Shown here in pieces: positions 50,485-61,579 of a stretch of DNA of 64,000 bases (positions are counted from its first letter, which is position 1; each line of letters starts with the position of its first letter). The stretch is from NCBI GenBank assembly GCA_963691655.1, contig OY829326.1, positions 88,343,235 through 88,407,234 of the forward strand, written 5' to 3'. The notes below the pieces were generated by a model that was not told the origin of the DNA, made no database searches, and saw only the letters and a program-made list of their open reading frames with translations. The position numbers and the translations under genes were made by a program. The stretch is from Toxonevra muliebris (taxonomy: Eukaryota > Arthropoda > Insecta > Diptera > Pallopteridae).

Positions 50485-51880
50485 GATTTTTTTTTCTTCC
50501 GGTGCACTTTAATACGCAATATTACCGACGCGATGTAGCCATTTGGTTCCACCATAAAAATTTATGGTGGTACACTTCTGCCGTTATTCTGATGGTGCTA
50601 TCTGCAAAGCTTTGGAGTCATGAAAATTCCTAAGATATCACGCGATATTTTGCATGAGACATGTATTTGCAGTTTTGCTAAATTATTAAAATAGGGCCAG
50701 AATTATTTTTCTCAATGTAAACTAAGCAAAAATGTAAACAAATGTCTGGTATGACGTAGCCATTCTTGGTCCTTACTAAATTTTTTAAAGTTTTCCTCCA
50801 CGTTGCCTTCCAGCTGCAATGGTGCAGGTTTGCGAAAAATATCCATATTGTTTTTTTTTAATCCTTCTTAATCCAGCAAATCGTTAAACTATATTGTTTA
50901 CAGCTGCGCCATTTTGTATACATAGCTTCAAATAATAAATTCCAATGATGATGTTTTACTTCAAAGTTATAATTATTAATTTATTAGCATAGCACTGTGA
51001 GCTGCAGGCACTTTCATGGGGACCCAGCACAGATACAAAAAGTATTCTGAGGTTTTTCTGAGATTTGACAATTATGATATACATTCGCTCAATAAATTTT
51101 TTCAAAGAATTTTGTTTATGAGCTTTTCTCTCTTAACCCATTTTCGTTTGCTGTACACAAATAAAAAAATTGAATAAAAGCATCAAAAACAAATGAACCT
51201 TTCGTTTATTGTTTTTTATTTTTTCTGCAAGACAAGTTCTAAAAATATTTTGTAGACTGTGGCTCTATAAAGTATTTAAGTAAGTAAAATACAACACTTT
51301 TAAAATTATCTTCTTCAAAAGTTTTCTCTTAAGTACATATTCTACATATAGTCTTGCAGATTTTAAAATAAAATTTTGGATTGGCAGAGTTCTTAATTTA
51401 AGTGATATAATAAAAAAACTGTAAGTTCTGGGCTAAAATATATATTTTACTGGCACCAATGGGTTAATACTTTTTATATTTACTTTCGAAATGTCAAATA
51501 CTTTCGGAGAAGTAAGAGGACAATTTTCAACTTTGACAGACGTCAGTGAACAGAAAAGATCTATTTATTTCCCTTTATTTATTTCACTATGGGTCTAGTA
51601 ATGCTAAGAAAAATGGTATGGGAGGGAATACACCCTCAAAATCTCATTTTATGGTCAAAAAACCGTTTTTGAGTAGGTTCATGTGAACAATCATTCATAA
51701 GTTCGCTAATTTTTATTCGATTTAATTTGAAAGAGAAAATCAGGCAATTCTGCAAATATTTGCAAAAGATTTAAAGATTCATAACTCTGAACAGATCGTC
51801 CGATTTTGATGAAATTATCCTCGTTGGAAAGGTCTCATCAAAAGAATCAAGATACAAAGCGAAACTCAAAAAAAATATAT
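50485..51880. other. AT-rich DNA, nothing recognised
   Basis: No supported gene or element boundary. Confidence 0.4.
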
Positions 51881-51884
51881 ATAT

Positions 51885-52007
51885 TTCCGGATTAAAACTT
51901 GGCAGCACTTGGCTTTTTTGTGAAAAATATGGCAATGTTTCCCCTCTCACAAGAGTGGGTTGAGAGAATTTGAATAGAATCCACAAATCACATATACATA
52001 TATAATG
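51885..52007. repeat. dispersed repeat shared with 53413-53510
   Basis: Both contain TAAAACTTGG(C/T)AGCACTTGG, then CTCACAAGAG and ATTTGAATAGAATC in the same order and orientation. It borders the hAT insertion at 52016. Confidence 0.5.
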
Positions 52008-52015
52008 GTATAAAC

Positions 52016-53077
52016 CAGCGATGCCAACTTGCGGGGAATTCCCTGATTTGCGGGGAATTTTACTGGGTGCGGGGAATCGGTGAATCCGCTTTTTTTGCGG
52101 GAAATTTGAAGTCGTTCAGTATTTAGTCATAAAAGTCTGTAGAATATTTTTGTCAAATTTTATGTAATGTAAAACGTTTAACTTACGCAATATTTCATAT
52201 TTTGGTCTAATATCTTCGTATTTTCTTAAGTGGGCCCTGCGATTTATTGGTTTGGTGAAATCAATTTTTAAAAGGGAGTGCTATTTGAAAGTATTATATT
52301 TCGAAAGTATTGAAAATTTCAGAGACGCGGAGTGCTTTCGTAGATATAGCCGATAATAGCCAGTGTCAATAGTGTCAGTCATGCGAAAACAGTCGCGCGG
52401 CGCTTCGACTTTCCTTTCGTCCTTTCAGAAAGCTATGCCTTAGTCCAGCACCTCCTGATTAATAACTGTTAATCCTAGCTGACTAATCTGTAAACTTACA
52501 AATTACAATTAGCATCATAAAGAAGATGAAATATATTTTATATATTAAAAAACGTCAAAACTTTGAACTTTTTTCTCAAAATAAGCTTTATGCCATTTTT
52601 TATTTGAGTCAAAAGAGAGCCCATGACTTCTCATTTGAGAACTTTAATGTCCAAAAGTGGGCTAAACATCTAATAACTCGAAACACCCCATCTCGTTCAA
52701 ATTTGGTGTGGCAATTACTACCCAATAGGATTAAACTTTGTGCAAGCTTGAGCCGGATCGATTTTGAGAGTGCATTCCCTTGAAGTGAAATCTCCCATGT
52801 GCCAAAATAATTCCGGAGTCAGAAAGTGCATTTCTATTAATCTACCAGTCCCGTAAAAATTGGTTAATTTTTGGACCGAGAAAGTTCATGGTTGCCTTAA
52901 TATAACACTCATTGATGCCAATTTTAAGTAATTTTTCGTTTTTGTAAAATGTTTATATGGAAAGTGCATGTCGCGCTGTTATAATATGAAATTATATCGA
53001 TGCGGGGAATCCGATCGAAAATCGGGGAATTTCTCAAAGGCTATGGGGGAGAAAGAAAAAATGAGTTGGCATCCCTG
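52016..53077. mobile_element. hAT element with GATGCCAACT ends
   Basis: A perfect 8-bp duplication GTATAAAC lies at 52008-52015 and 53078-53085. The ends are CAGCGATGCCAACTTGCGGG and, inverted, CAGGGATGCCAACTCA, with GCGGGGAAT repeats inside the left end and near 53000. The 1062-bp interior lacks a transposase, so it is non-autonomous. It carries the block also found at 27715-27835. The target lies in a host repeat reading, inverted, CTGCTTTGGTTGTGTTTATA. Confidence 0.8.
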
Positions 53078-53260
53078 GTATAAACACAACCAAAGCAGCC
53101 GGCCTCTAACCGCTTACTTCTTCTGAGGGAATAAACACAATAAGACCGTCAACCTCTAGCGTCGAAAATATTTAAATGAAAAACAAAACAAAAGCAGTTG
53201 GATTTGATTATTGTTTTCACAACTCATTTTTTTTTATTTATGTTATCATTTATCAAAAAA
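53078..53260 (-). repeat. host repeat that carries the hAT hotspot (copy a)
   Basis: Inverted, it reads CAGTTGGAT...GGCCGGCTGCTTTGG, then TTGTGTTTATACCAT, matching 57882-58005 over most of its length (CAATAATCACATCCAACTGC and AGGCCGTCTGCTTTGGTTGT blocks). Confidence 0.6.
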
Positions 53261-53559
53261 TAAAAAGAAAACAAAACTTCAATATTCTGTGTTTGAAACA
53301 ATTGTTGCATAATTTAAAATTATTTACATCGTTTATTTATGCAAAAACGTCAAAATCATCAAAAAGAAACTAAAAGGAAACTCAAAAAAAAAAAAAAATT
53401 CATATATTTTCGTACTAAAACTTGGTAGCACTTGGCTTTTAAAAAAAAAAATGTTTTTTCTCACAAGAGAGAAAACATTGTGAAGTTGTGAAAATTTGAA
53501 TAGAATCTTAGTATAGCGTCGTTGAGGCGGCAGCTAGCCTCAGAGATTTTTTTCCATAC

Positions 53560-53640
53560 ATGTTCATAAAATTCTGTGTGTTTGTTTTTGAAGCTGATGC
53601 CAGCTGCTTTGGTTATGTTTATACCATTACGCTTTCCGCG
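53560..53640 (+). repeat. host repeat copy b (uninterrupted hotspot)
   Basis: TTTTTGAAGCTGATGCCAGC, then TGCTTTGGTTATGTTTATAC and CATT match the sequence around the 57460 hAT insertion. Confidence 0.6.
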
Positions 53641-53737
53641 TTCAAAAAATGTTTCGTTCTGAGCATCAACAACAACGTTATCACCATTTGGAGCGCTGAT
53701 TGGCCGAGGTAAAAAAATACGTCTGCACACTGTAAAT

Positions 53738-54018
53738 CAGTAGTTCTCAAGTGGTGGGGCGTAGACAGATTTGAAGGGAAGCGCGGAGATATTTCAATAA
53801 ACAACTATTTGAAATCATAATATTTTGTATTTAACAAAATAATTTATTTTTTCTTTCATATTATAATATTGTAGGTTAATATGCACCTTTTAGTTTCACA
53901 TTTTCCATTTCTGACTTAAGGTAAGCACACACAGTTGCGATTTTAACGGTGCGAATCCGCAACGTAAGAAATTACAACAATGCAACCCATTGTTTCATAT
54001 GAGCGTGCACACACACTG
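53738..54018 (-). mobile_element. truncated copy of the hAT element at 29520-30675
   Basis: It starts with CAGTAGTTCTCAAGTGGTGG and follows the inverted right end of the 29520 element for about 280 bp (GGAGATATTTCAATAAACAA, AACAAAATAATTTATTTTTT and AATCCGCAACGTAAGAAATT blocks). It breaks off after GCGTGCACACACAC. Confidence 0.75.
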
Positions 54019-54217
54019 CTCATCCACTGACCGCTGAAAGCATAGCAGTAGAAGTGTCATTTCCATACAACATCTTAATATATAAAATCGTGTGTATGTA
54101 TGTAATATCATCACTCCTAAACCATAGAAAGTACCAAAACCATATTCTCATCATATATTTATTATCAGCTAGTTTTCTACAAATTTTTACTTGCTTTTCC
54201 GCAAATAATGCAGTAAT

Positions 54218-54412
54218 TCAGTGTCCTTTTAGTTCCTCCCTGATTTCGCTAATAATAGTTTGTACAAGGTCGAGAGTAATACGGTACAACTTTTTAAACT
54301 CCTTATCATCCAAATGGAAAGGGTCATCAACAAGACGTAAACTTGCCCGATCTACTCCAACGTTGTCATTTTCTCTTGTGATTATGTCGTACGCCAAATA
54401 ATTAAATGTCAT
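54218..54412 (-). pseudogene. HARBI1-like PIF/Harbinger nuclease N-terminal fragment
   Basis: The minus-strand frame begins with Met and reads SLRLVDDPFHLDDKEFKKLY, then RITLDLVQTIISEI. This is the N-terminal D-P-F-x-L-x-D-x-E-F-x-x-x-[FY]-R motif of HARBI1-type nucleases. It stops after 64 residues with no catalytic motifs. The neighbouring minus-strand frame at 54730-54918 is not recognised but could be a remnant of the accessory gene. Confidence 0.5.
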
Positions 54413-54939
54413 CTTCTGGAGTAGAAAAAATAAAAATTTGTAATTAAATTTACTTTTTTCTTAATTAATTAAGCAAATTTTTCACAAAATCGCTTCTAAA
54501 TTTCAATACAAATGTGTTTCGATTATTGTCGCAAAGCTTAACGACACCAAATTTTTCATCGCAAAGTTAACGACAATTGTCGTAAACGAAATGTCAAACT
54601 TTGCGAAAAATATTGCTAAAAATTTGTTTGTAGTATCGTTAATATTGTCGTTGACTTCACTTAGCGATCCGAAAAGTGTCTAGGGGTGGCCTAAAGAAAC
54701 CTTTCGTGGCATTTTTAAAACAAGTCACGCTATTGGAAGAAGTTTTCTGTACGTTTAATGGTGATAAGATACTTCATTGCGTCAATTTCCGCAACACTCT
54801 GATGCACATTTATTAACGTGCCGGACACAGTGAAACTGCTGTTTTTCAAGTGCCGAATGTATTTCCGAATTAAAAGCTTGAATAAGCTAGCGAAATTTTG
54901 TTGAGATTGATTTTGCAATTTCTTTTTAATGTAAACGAA

Positions 54940-55114
54940 AAACTACTTTAATAAAAGAGAATAAGTAATTTTTGATGTACAACACTTATATTAAACAAGT
55001 GATCACGCACTGTAAATTATGTTTCTTTATGTCTGTCGTACTAAATATTTGCAAACACGTTTTGTTTTTGACGTTCGTTTCATAATAGTAGTACATTCGA
55101 ATATATTTATATTA
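54940..55114 (+). repeat. direct repeat, copy 1
   Basis: It starts AAAAACTACTTTAATAAAAG and includes ATTAAACAAGTGATCACGC and a GTCTGTCGTACTAAATATTTGC stretch. It is homologous to 55568-55742. Confidence 0.7.
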
Positions 55115-55451
55115 GGGTGATTCTCTATGTCTAGTATAATTGCACGATAGCACGAAATGCAAAAATATTATACTAAATTATACTATGATTTGAGAGCGCA
55201 CATTAACGAAGAACTGTAATATATAAGAAAATGTAAACACAGAGAGTGAGAGAGAGGCACAGAGTTGCATTTAATATACTACACTTCATTGCATTGAACA
55301 TACACATGGGTATCGTTGGAAAAGTTTTTAAGTGTTGCAGAATGCATTGACGTGTATTTTGTTTTTGTTTCGTTGTACGGATTGGAAAGTTTTACAATTT
55401 GTGCTATTGTGCTACCGTGCAAGGGCATATACTAGACTTAGAGAATCATCC
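55115..55451. mobile_element. MITE with GATTCTCTAWGTCTAGTATA ends
   Basis: TA at 55113-55114 and 55452-55453 flanks ends GGGTGATTCTCTATGTCTAG and, inverted, GGATGATTCTCTAAGTCTAG. A second inner match (GCACGATAGCAC, GCACGGTAGCAC) extends the terminal repeats. It is 337 bp and noncoding. TA duplication suggests the Tc1/mariner group. Confidence 0.65.
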
Positions 55452-55567
55452 TATTGTTAATGTTTTGTATTGCGCCATAAAAGCAACAGATGGCATTGCT
55501 ATTGTGCTATTGATATATGCGTATTTATGTGTTTCATAGTGCTATTAAACCAACAGATGGCGTTGCT

Positions 55568-55742
55568 ATAGAAAAACTACTTTAATAAAAGATAATAAAT
55601 AGTTTTTAATGTGCAACACTTGTATTAAACAAGTCATAACGCGCTGTAAATTTTTTACCCTGTCGCATTAAATATTTGCGAAAACGTTTTGCTTTTGTTG
55701 TTGTTTTCATTATAGTAGTAGACTCAAATATATTTGAATTGT
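55568..55742 (+). repeat. direct repeat, copy 2
   Basis: Homologous to 54940-55114 in the same orientation. Flanking AACAGATGGCRTTGCTAT motifs at about 55488, 55550 and 55769 (diverged) suggest a short tandem array into which the 55115 MITE inserted. Confidence 0.7.
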
Positions 55743-56576
55743 TTATGTTTTCCATAGTACTATAAAGTGAACAGATGGTGCTATTCCTATTATATGGATA
55801 TTATTGTATCGAGTCATCTCTTTCTCACTCATTGCAGATCTGTCATTTATGTTCTATTGTGAAAACAAATATTCTTCTTTGTACACAAATAATGCGTTAT
55901 TTGTAAAAAATAATTCTAAAAAGTAATCACTTCAAAAACCTTTTTGCAGTAAATTAATGTTTAATATACCAAACCAATTTGAAGGTTTTTCAACATTTTT
56001 CATTTCCACATCTCTTTTGTTTTTCACTTCGCTGTGTAATAACCCCAAATGGAAATATTGTGGTAGTGGAATTGAATTATTTTTTAGTTTCCGTCCCCGT
56101 TCTTCTTCTTATTTTAACGGCTTCCGTCGCATATCTTCTTTTTTCCGTCCCCACTTTCTGTTTCCTGTTCAGTTTTAGAAGTTTCACTTCAAAAAGCGGG
56201 CCAGTTACTCTACCCCTGGTGTAGAAATGAGTTCATAAATTTATCATTATTAATTATTAGTTTACTATTTGGTATATAACTATAAAACTTTTGCATCTAT
56301 GAAAAGGTGCATATTCCTATATAATTTGCAATCCAATAACCAAATTTCAGAAATAAGAAACTCTGTATTTATTTCACAATAGGTATAAAACATCACAATT
56401 CACATTTTTTAAATTATATCCAATATGCAATATCTTTACAGAGATTCTTCAATCAACAATAAGAAGATAAGGCTTCTATTTATTTCACAATAGATAAAAA
56501 ACAGCACAATAAAATTTTTATTTAATTTTTGCAAAACTAATGTTTATTTTTATTTCAACTTTGTACACAGATTTTG
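55743..56576. other. AT-rich DNA, nothing recognised
   Basis: No supported features apart from two TCTATTTATTTCACAATAG-like blocks near 56367 and 56473. Confidence 0.35.
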
Positions 56577-56584
56577 CATCTACG

Positions 56585-57351
56585 TAGTGATGATTCGATA
56601 CAAGTAAAAACTCGATACTTTTCATTCGATTCAAGTACTTATTTTACTCGATGCTATAACATAAGTATTTTACTTGGTATCGGAAAAAAGGGTCAGTATC
56701 GGATACTCGATAATTTTAGAAAATATTTATTTAAAAAACTGAAATATTGCTATAAAATATTTCAAATTGTGGATCATTTTACAATATTTTACAGCAATCA
56801 ATAATATATTTCAAAATGCTACTGCAGAATTATTCAAAATATTTCAGTCCATATTGCAATATTTCAATGTATGACAATATTGTAGTACAGTATTGAAGTT
56901 CTAGAAGATATTTCCGGCCATACATGGCGAACATAATGTTTATTGAAACCTTTTCATTAAAATAAAATATTTTTAACAAGCTTTAATCTGTTGATTAGTT
57001 TTCCTTCTGTTATAAATTTTCTAGCGATTTGTTAAATTAAATTAACGTCATTTCTATATGATTCACGTGTTTCCAGTGGAAATATCTCAAAAACATGATT
57101 TATTGGCGAAAAACTCGTGTTGAGTAGTGAAAACTGTAGGCTCAACCATATTGTATCACAATGTGCCGTTCTGGCCTGAATGCTTTCCTTGACAACCACT
57201 TAAAAAAGAGTAATTTGTCTCTTTAAACGAGTATTCGATACAAGTACATATTCGATACTTTTTTCCGATATTTTCGGTAGCATCGATACTTTTATTCGAT
57301 ACAAGTAATGAGTAAAAGTATCGATACTATGTGGGTATCGAATCAACACTA
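56585..57351. mobile_element. hAT element with TCGATAC subterminal repeats
   Basis: A perfect 8-bp duplication CATCTACG lies at 56577-56584 and 57352-57359. The ends are TAGTGATGATTCGATAC and, inverted, TAGTGTTGATTCGATAC. Many TCGATAC/GTATCGA variants crowd both ends, as expected for transposase-binding subterminal repeats. There is no transposase. A SINE fragment (57130-57201) is embedded near the right end. Confidence 0.8.
57130..57201 (+). mobile_element. tRNA-derived SINE, copy 3 (3' fragment)
   Basis: AAACTGTAGGCTCAACCATA, TTGTATCACAATGTGCCGTT and GACAACCACTT match the last 70 bp of the SINE at 45996-46305. The tRNA-like head is absent. Confidence 0.65.
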
Positions 57352-57459
57352 CATCTACGTTATAATAAATCAAAAAGCAAAACAGCTGAGCAGACGAACA
57401 GCTGCTTGTTGTTTGTTTGTTGTTGAAGCTGAGGTAGGCTGCTTTGGCTGTGTTTATAC

Positions 57460-57872
57460 TGGAGATGGGCACGTGATATGAATTTTACGTGACACTTATG
57501 AACACGCACACATATGACATAATTTCCACGTGAACATGAGTGAGCGTGATTTGATTTTCATAATTCCTACATGAACATGCGTGAGCGTGACATAATTTCG
57601 ACGTTAGTATAAGTTACTTTTGACTATGACGTCATTATAATTCACAAATTCTTAAATACTTGTTGTTCGAAATCTGGCATCAGTATGTAACATATAGTAT
57701 ATGCATATTATTTATATAGGTCCTTAATTTGTTATTTATATATATAAAAATATAACATCAACGTGCGTGAACATGGGTGAATTTTTTTTTTTAAATGCCA
57801 GCGTGCGTGAACATGCGTGAATAGTATTTTCAGAGCCGTGAGCGTGAGTCAAAAATTACGCGCCCATCTCTA
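57460..57872. mobile_element. hAT MITE with GAGATGGGC ends
   Basis: The ends TGGAGATGGGCACGTGA and, inverted, TAGAGATGGGCGCGTAA are flanked by GTTTATAC (57452-57459) and GTTTGTAC (57873-57880), an 8-bp duplication with one change. The interior is filled with GTGCGTGAACATG and GTGAGCGTGA motifs. It is 413 bp and noncoding. A relative is at 20753. Confidence 0.75.
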
Positions 57873-57881
57873 GTTTGTACC

Positions 57882-58010
57882 ATTATTTTGTGGCAATTGA
57901 CAACATAAATATAAAACAAAATGACTTGTAAAAACAATAATCACATCCAACTGCTTTTTGGCGCTAGGCGCTTAAGGCCGTCTGCTTTGGTTGTGTTTAT
58001 ACCATATTGC
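57882..58010 (+). repeat. host repeat copies c/d around the hAT hotspot
   Basis: It contains AACAATAATCACATCCAACT and TCTGCTTTGGTTGTGTTTAT, then ACCAT. The last block is another uninterrupted copy of the hotspot sequence. Confidence 0.6.
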
Positions 58011-59094
58011 TCGCATTCCTCTTCAATGACATGCAATGCAAAAAGCGTTAACTGCTGGTAGGGAGCCGCTTCAGTGTAAGCGGAGCGCTTTCTTTCTCAT
58101 TGGGTATCTCAATCCCAAAAAGCAACAGGTGCAATTGAATTTAGTGTTTTGAGCAAAGGCATGCGCATTTCAAATATCTTCTATTATGATGAATAATGAC
58201 ATTTTCATTCAAAGTATACTCGCGAAAAGTTGCACCTTCTAAAATCAGTAAAAATAATTGAAAATATTTTTTTATATAAAATCTTTTTTGGAACTTATTT
58301 TAAATATTCGAATTTAATTAAAATTGTGTGAAATTTTTCTTGATAAAACTTAAGAAAATGTAAAAGAACATTGCAATATGAGTGAATGGATATGTAATTC
58401 TAGAAATATAGTTGAAAAATCAATACAATCCACAGGCATATGTTGAATTACATATTGTAGATACTCCTGTTATCATACTTTAACTCAACTCATTATTAAT
58501 ATTAATAATACGAAAAAATGTTGTATCGTTTCAGTGAAAATACAATTGCTGCTTTATATGAGTGAGTGCAATATATGACTTTCATATACCGTAAATTGAA
58601 GACAGGACTAATAAAATGGAAAAATTGGAAAATAATAATAGAAAGGTAAAAATACTTACTACTAATAAAAATCAATTATTTTCATATGCATATATGAGCC
58701 GTTCACTGCACATATCGATTGACTCCACTTTTTGAAATAATTTAAATTTAAGTGTTAATCATAGCTTTTTTTATATGTAGTATAATAAGTTTCTAGAATA
58801 ATAAAGATTAACACCATTAAACGACAAACATTTTTCAGCCATTGAATAATAAATAATCTAATGTAAACCGTAGCAATAATTTAACTCAAATTCAGTTTTA
58901 ATATGGGAGACTAAATCTGTAGCAAATAGACCACAAAGTTTGAAAAATGCATATCAGCCTTTTTTATATTCTAAAGGTAGAACTGTGCCAAGGGGGAAAA
59001 GGAGAGACATGATAGACTTTTCTAAACCTCGTTGCTCCTGTTAAACATAAGGCTATAAAAATTTGAGAACAAATCGAAATGACTAGATCTCATA
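58011..59094. other. AT-rich DNA, nothing recognised
   Basis: No supported features. Confidence 0.4.
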
Positions 59095-59096
59095 TA

Positions 59097-60362
59097 GGGT
59101 AAAGTGGGGTACCTTTGACACCGGGGCACATTTGACTTTGCCATTCTCAGTGTGACCACGCCTTAAAAGCCAAGAAGTTTAAATGCAGAAAAAAGCTTAA
59201 TTTGATTTAAAGAAACGTTATGAACTTTGAAGGGTCTACTTTAACTCTTCTTGGATTAATACGTGTTTTTGTAAATTTGCTAACGCTGATGTAATTTTCA
59301 ATAACTAGTATGTAAGCGTTTTGTGAATTAATTGTAACTGATTTTTTTTTAAAAAGAATAACAAAATTTGTTAGCACTGCTCTTTAATGTTAACAAAATC
59401 AAAGTGCGTTTTGTGAAAATAAAACAAGATAAATTGAAAAAGAAGAAAAAAAACATCAAGGGCATTTGAGGCACATTTGACTTTTAGAAAAGCGGCACAT
59501 TTAACAAATATATATATACAAATATTTACGTATTTACAATACAATTGTTAAATTTTCTGTTAACACATTTTTAAAGATATGGTACGTAGCTACATCAAGA
59601 AGACAAATCGAAGCGAAATTGATGAAGCGAAAGTGAAGAGAGCTATTTGAGGTATTAGCACATGAAACGGCGACATCAGCCTCCGAAAAATATGGAGTAG
59701 AGGACAACATTTAAGGTCCTTCATATTAAATCTTGGAGCTTACCCCTTTTCAATCGACATCCTTGCGCGAAATTTCAGTACTGTACCGTAAATGGTTCTA
59801 GATACATATCCAAAAAAGCATATAGTTTGTATGGCAGGTGCCACACCTACTTGTAATTTTGAACTCAGACTATGCCTATCTTATCACCAGAGAGATAATG
59901 AATCATTATGAAATTTTAAATAAAAATTGTGCTAAATAGAGAGCAAATAATAATAATAATCAGAACAGAAAAATAAAATAATAGTAATAAAATAATAATG
60001 CATCATTGTACAAATTTGTGTCAATCTCTGCTAAGGTTTTCAGTATTATTTCGAGATATATAAAAATATTTGAATTTTTATACATATATATAGACGAATG
60101 ACAAATTTATTAACTAACCTTTGTCAAATGTGCCCCTTGTCAAGTCAATTGTGCCCCGTGCTTGGGGCACTTTTGACAAAATGGGTATTATGGAAAAAAT
60201 CCAAAAAAAATAGTAATGCAGTTTTCATAAAAATATAGTTGTTTTGAGGTTTGATCTAGAAAAATCAGTATTTTAAAAACAGTAACATCTTTTAAAATCT
60301 ATCAATAATTTTCGGAATTACAGGCTTTTGAAATTAAGTGTCAAAGGTAGCCCACTTCACCC
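59097..60362 (+). mobile_element. pogo-like DNA transposon, internally deleted
   Basis: TA at 59095-59096 and 60363-60364 flanks ends GGGTAAAGTGGGGTACCTTT and, inverted, GGGTGAAGTGGGCTACCTTT, continuing GACAC. Motifs such as GGGGCACATTTGAC and GGCACATTTGAC recur inside both ends. The 1266-bp element retains only a decayed N-terminal piece of its transposase (59579-59713). Confidence 0.75.
59579..59713 (+). pseudogene. N-terminal psq/CENP-B-type helix-turn-helix of a pogo-like transposase
   Basis: From the ATG it reads MVRSYIKKTNRSEIDEAKVK, then RAI and a stop. A shifted frame continues VLAHETATSASEKYGVE. The pattern (basic start, 'A...V...G..S...A...YGV...TL') is the psq-type DNA-binding domain of pogo/Tigger transposases. 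The frameshift and the absence of a DDE domain show that it is dead. Confidence 0.55.
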
Positions 60363-60491
60363 TACAGCTGATGAAGAATAAATCATTTGTATTGCTGAAT
60401 TAATCATTAATAACAGAACTGATAAATATTAATTTTTATGGAAAATCTGTAATAAAAATATATCCGCGGCTCTGAGCAAAAGCGTATTAAG

Positions 60492-61573
60492 CAATGTGGC
60501 CAACTTTTGTTTTTCAAAATTCGCTAAAATGGAGAAAAAACGCGTATTTTCTTTAAAAAAGCGCAAAATTTTTTCCTTATAAAAGTGTTAAATACAATTT
60601 TTTTATATACAGTAGAATCGCGATAATTCGTAACACGTTAATTCGAAAATCTCAATAATTCGTAACAAACTGCTGGTCCCTTGAAAAAAATAGCTTTAAA
60701 TCGCAAAAATTCTACACATATTGGTCCCCTCTATAATTGATACGGTTTCCATTTTATTTGAATTTTCTTTAAAATACAGATGCTGGTTGTCAATGAGTGG
60801 ATTGTATACATGCAGTGTACTTTTTGAGAAAAACTCGGGGTGAAAGGGTTAAATCGAAATCTCGTTAAATCGAAAACCTCTGTAATTCGTAAAAAATTGC
60901 TGGTCCCTTGCGATTACGAATTATCGGGACTCTCCTGTATTATTTTTAATTTAGAAAACATTTTTCATTTAAAGAATAACAATTGAATTTAATTCAATTT
61001 TTACTAAATACATTTATTTTTAAAGTTTTTAATTCACAGCATTTCTAAATTATGCAGTCACAAGAAAAACTAAAATAAGATAATGGAAAAGTATTTTATA
61101 CACTTTGATATCAAAAAAATATACAGAGTAATAATTTATAACTATCACATATCGATGTCGAAGTCTATATTCTCTTCATTACTATCATATTCTTCTGGCC
61201 ATAACACACTCCTTAGCCTGAATTCAGAAGCATTATAAACACTAGTGCTATTTATTTACGTCATCCGGTATTTTTTAGTTTTCACAAAATGAATTTTCGT
61301 GTTTTAATCCATTTTTTATATGAAGTAAAGAGTCTTTTGAATTGAGTGACTTACGGTTACGAACTTTGGTTTTAAATAAGTTCATGGCTCATTGTTTCGA
61401 TAAAAAATGTTGTTAGGATTATTCAGGAAATGGATTATTTATCGGAGCATTTAGTGTCTTTTAATTTGAAAAAACGCGTTAAAAAAACCCGCTGACCGCT
61501 AAATCACTTTTTCCGCGTTTTAATTTTCAAAAAGCACTAAATTTAGCGGGAAACGCGCTGAGTTGGCCACCAG
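60492..61573. mobile_element. GGCCAAC-ended DNA element hosting a nested MITE
   Basis: The ends CAATGTGGCCAACTTTTG and, inverted, CTGGTGGCCAACTCAGCG are flanked by ATTAAG (60486-60491 and 61574-61579). TTTAGCG/CGCTAAA and AACGCG motifs occur inside both ends. A 6-bp duplication is unusual, and a longer degenerate one may exist. No transposase was recognised. The pogo-type MITE 60610-60937 sits inside it. Confidence 0.5.
60610..60937. mobile_element. Tigger/pogo-type MITE
   Basis: TA at 60608-60609 and 60938-60939 flanks ends CAGTAGAATCGCGATAATTC and, inverted, CAGGAGAGTCCCGATAATTC. This is very close to the CAGTNGANTCNCGATAANTCG-type ends of Tigger/pogo elements. The subterminal GCTGGTCCCTTG repeats are in direct orientation. 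It is 328 bp and noncoding. Confidence 0.8.
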
Positions 61574-61579
61574 ATTAAG

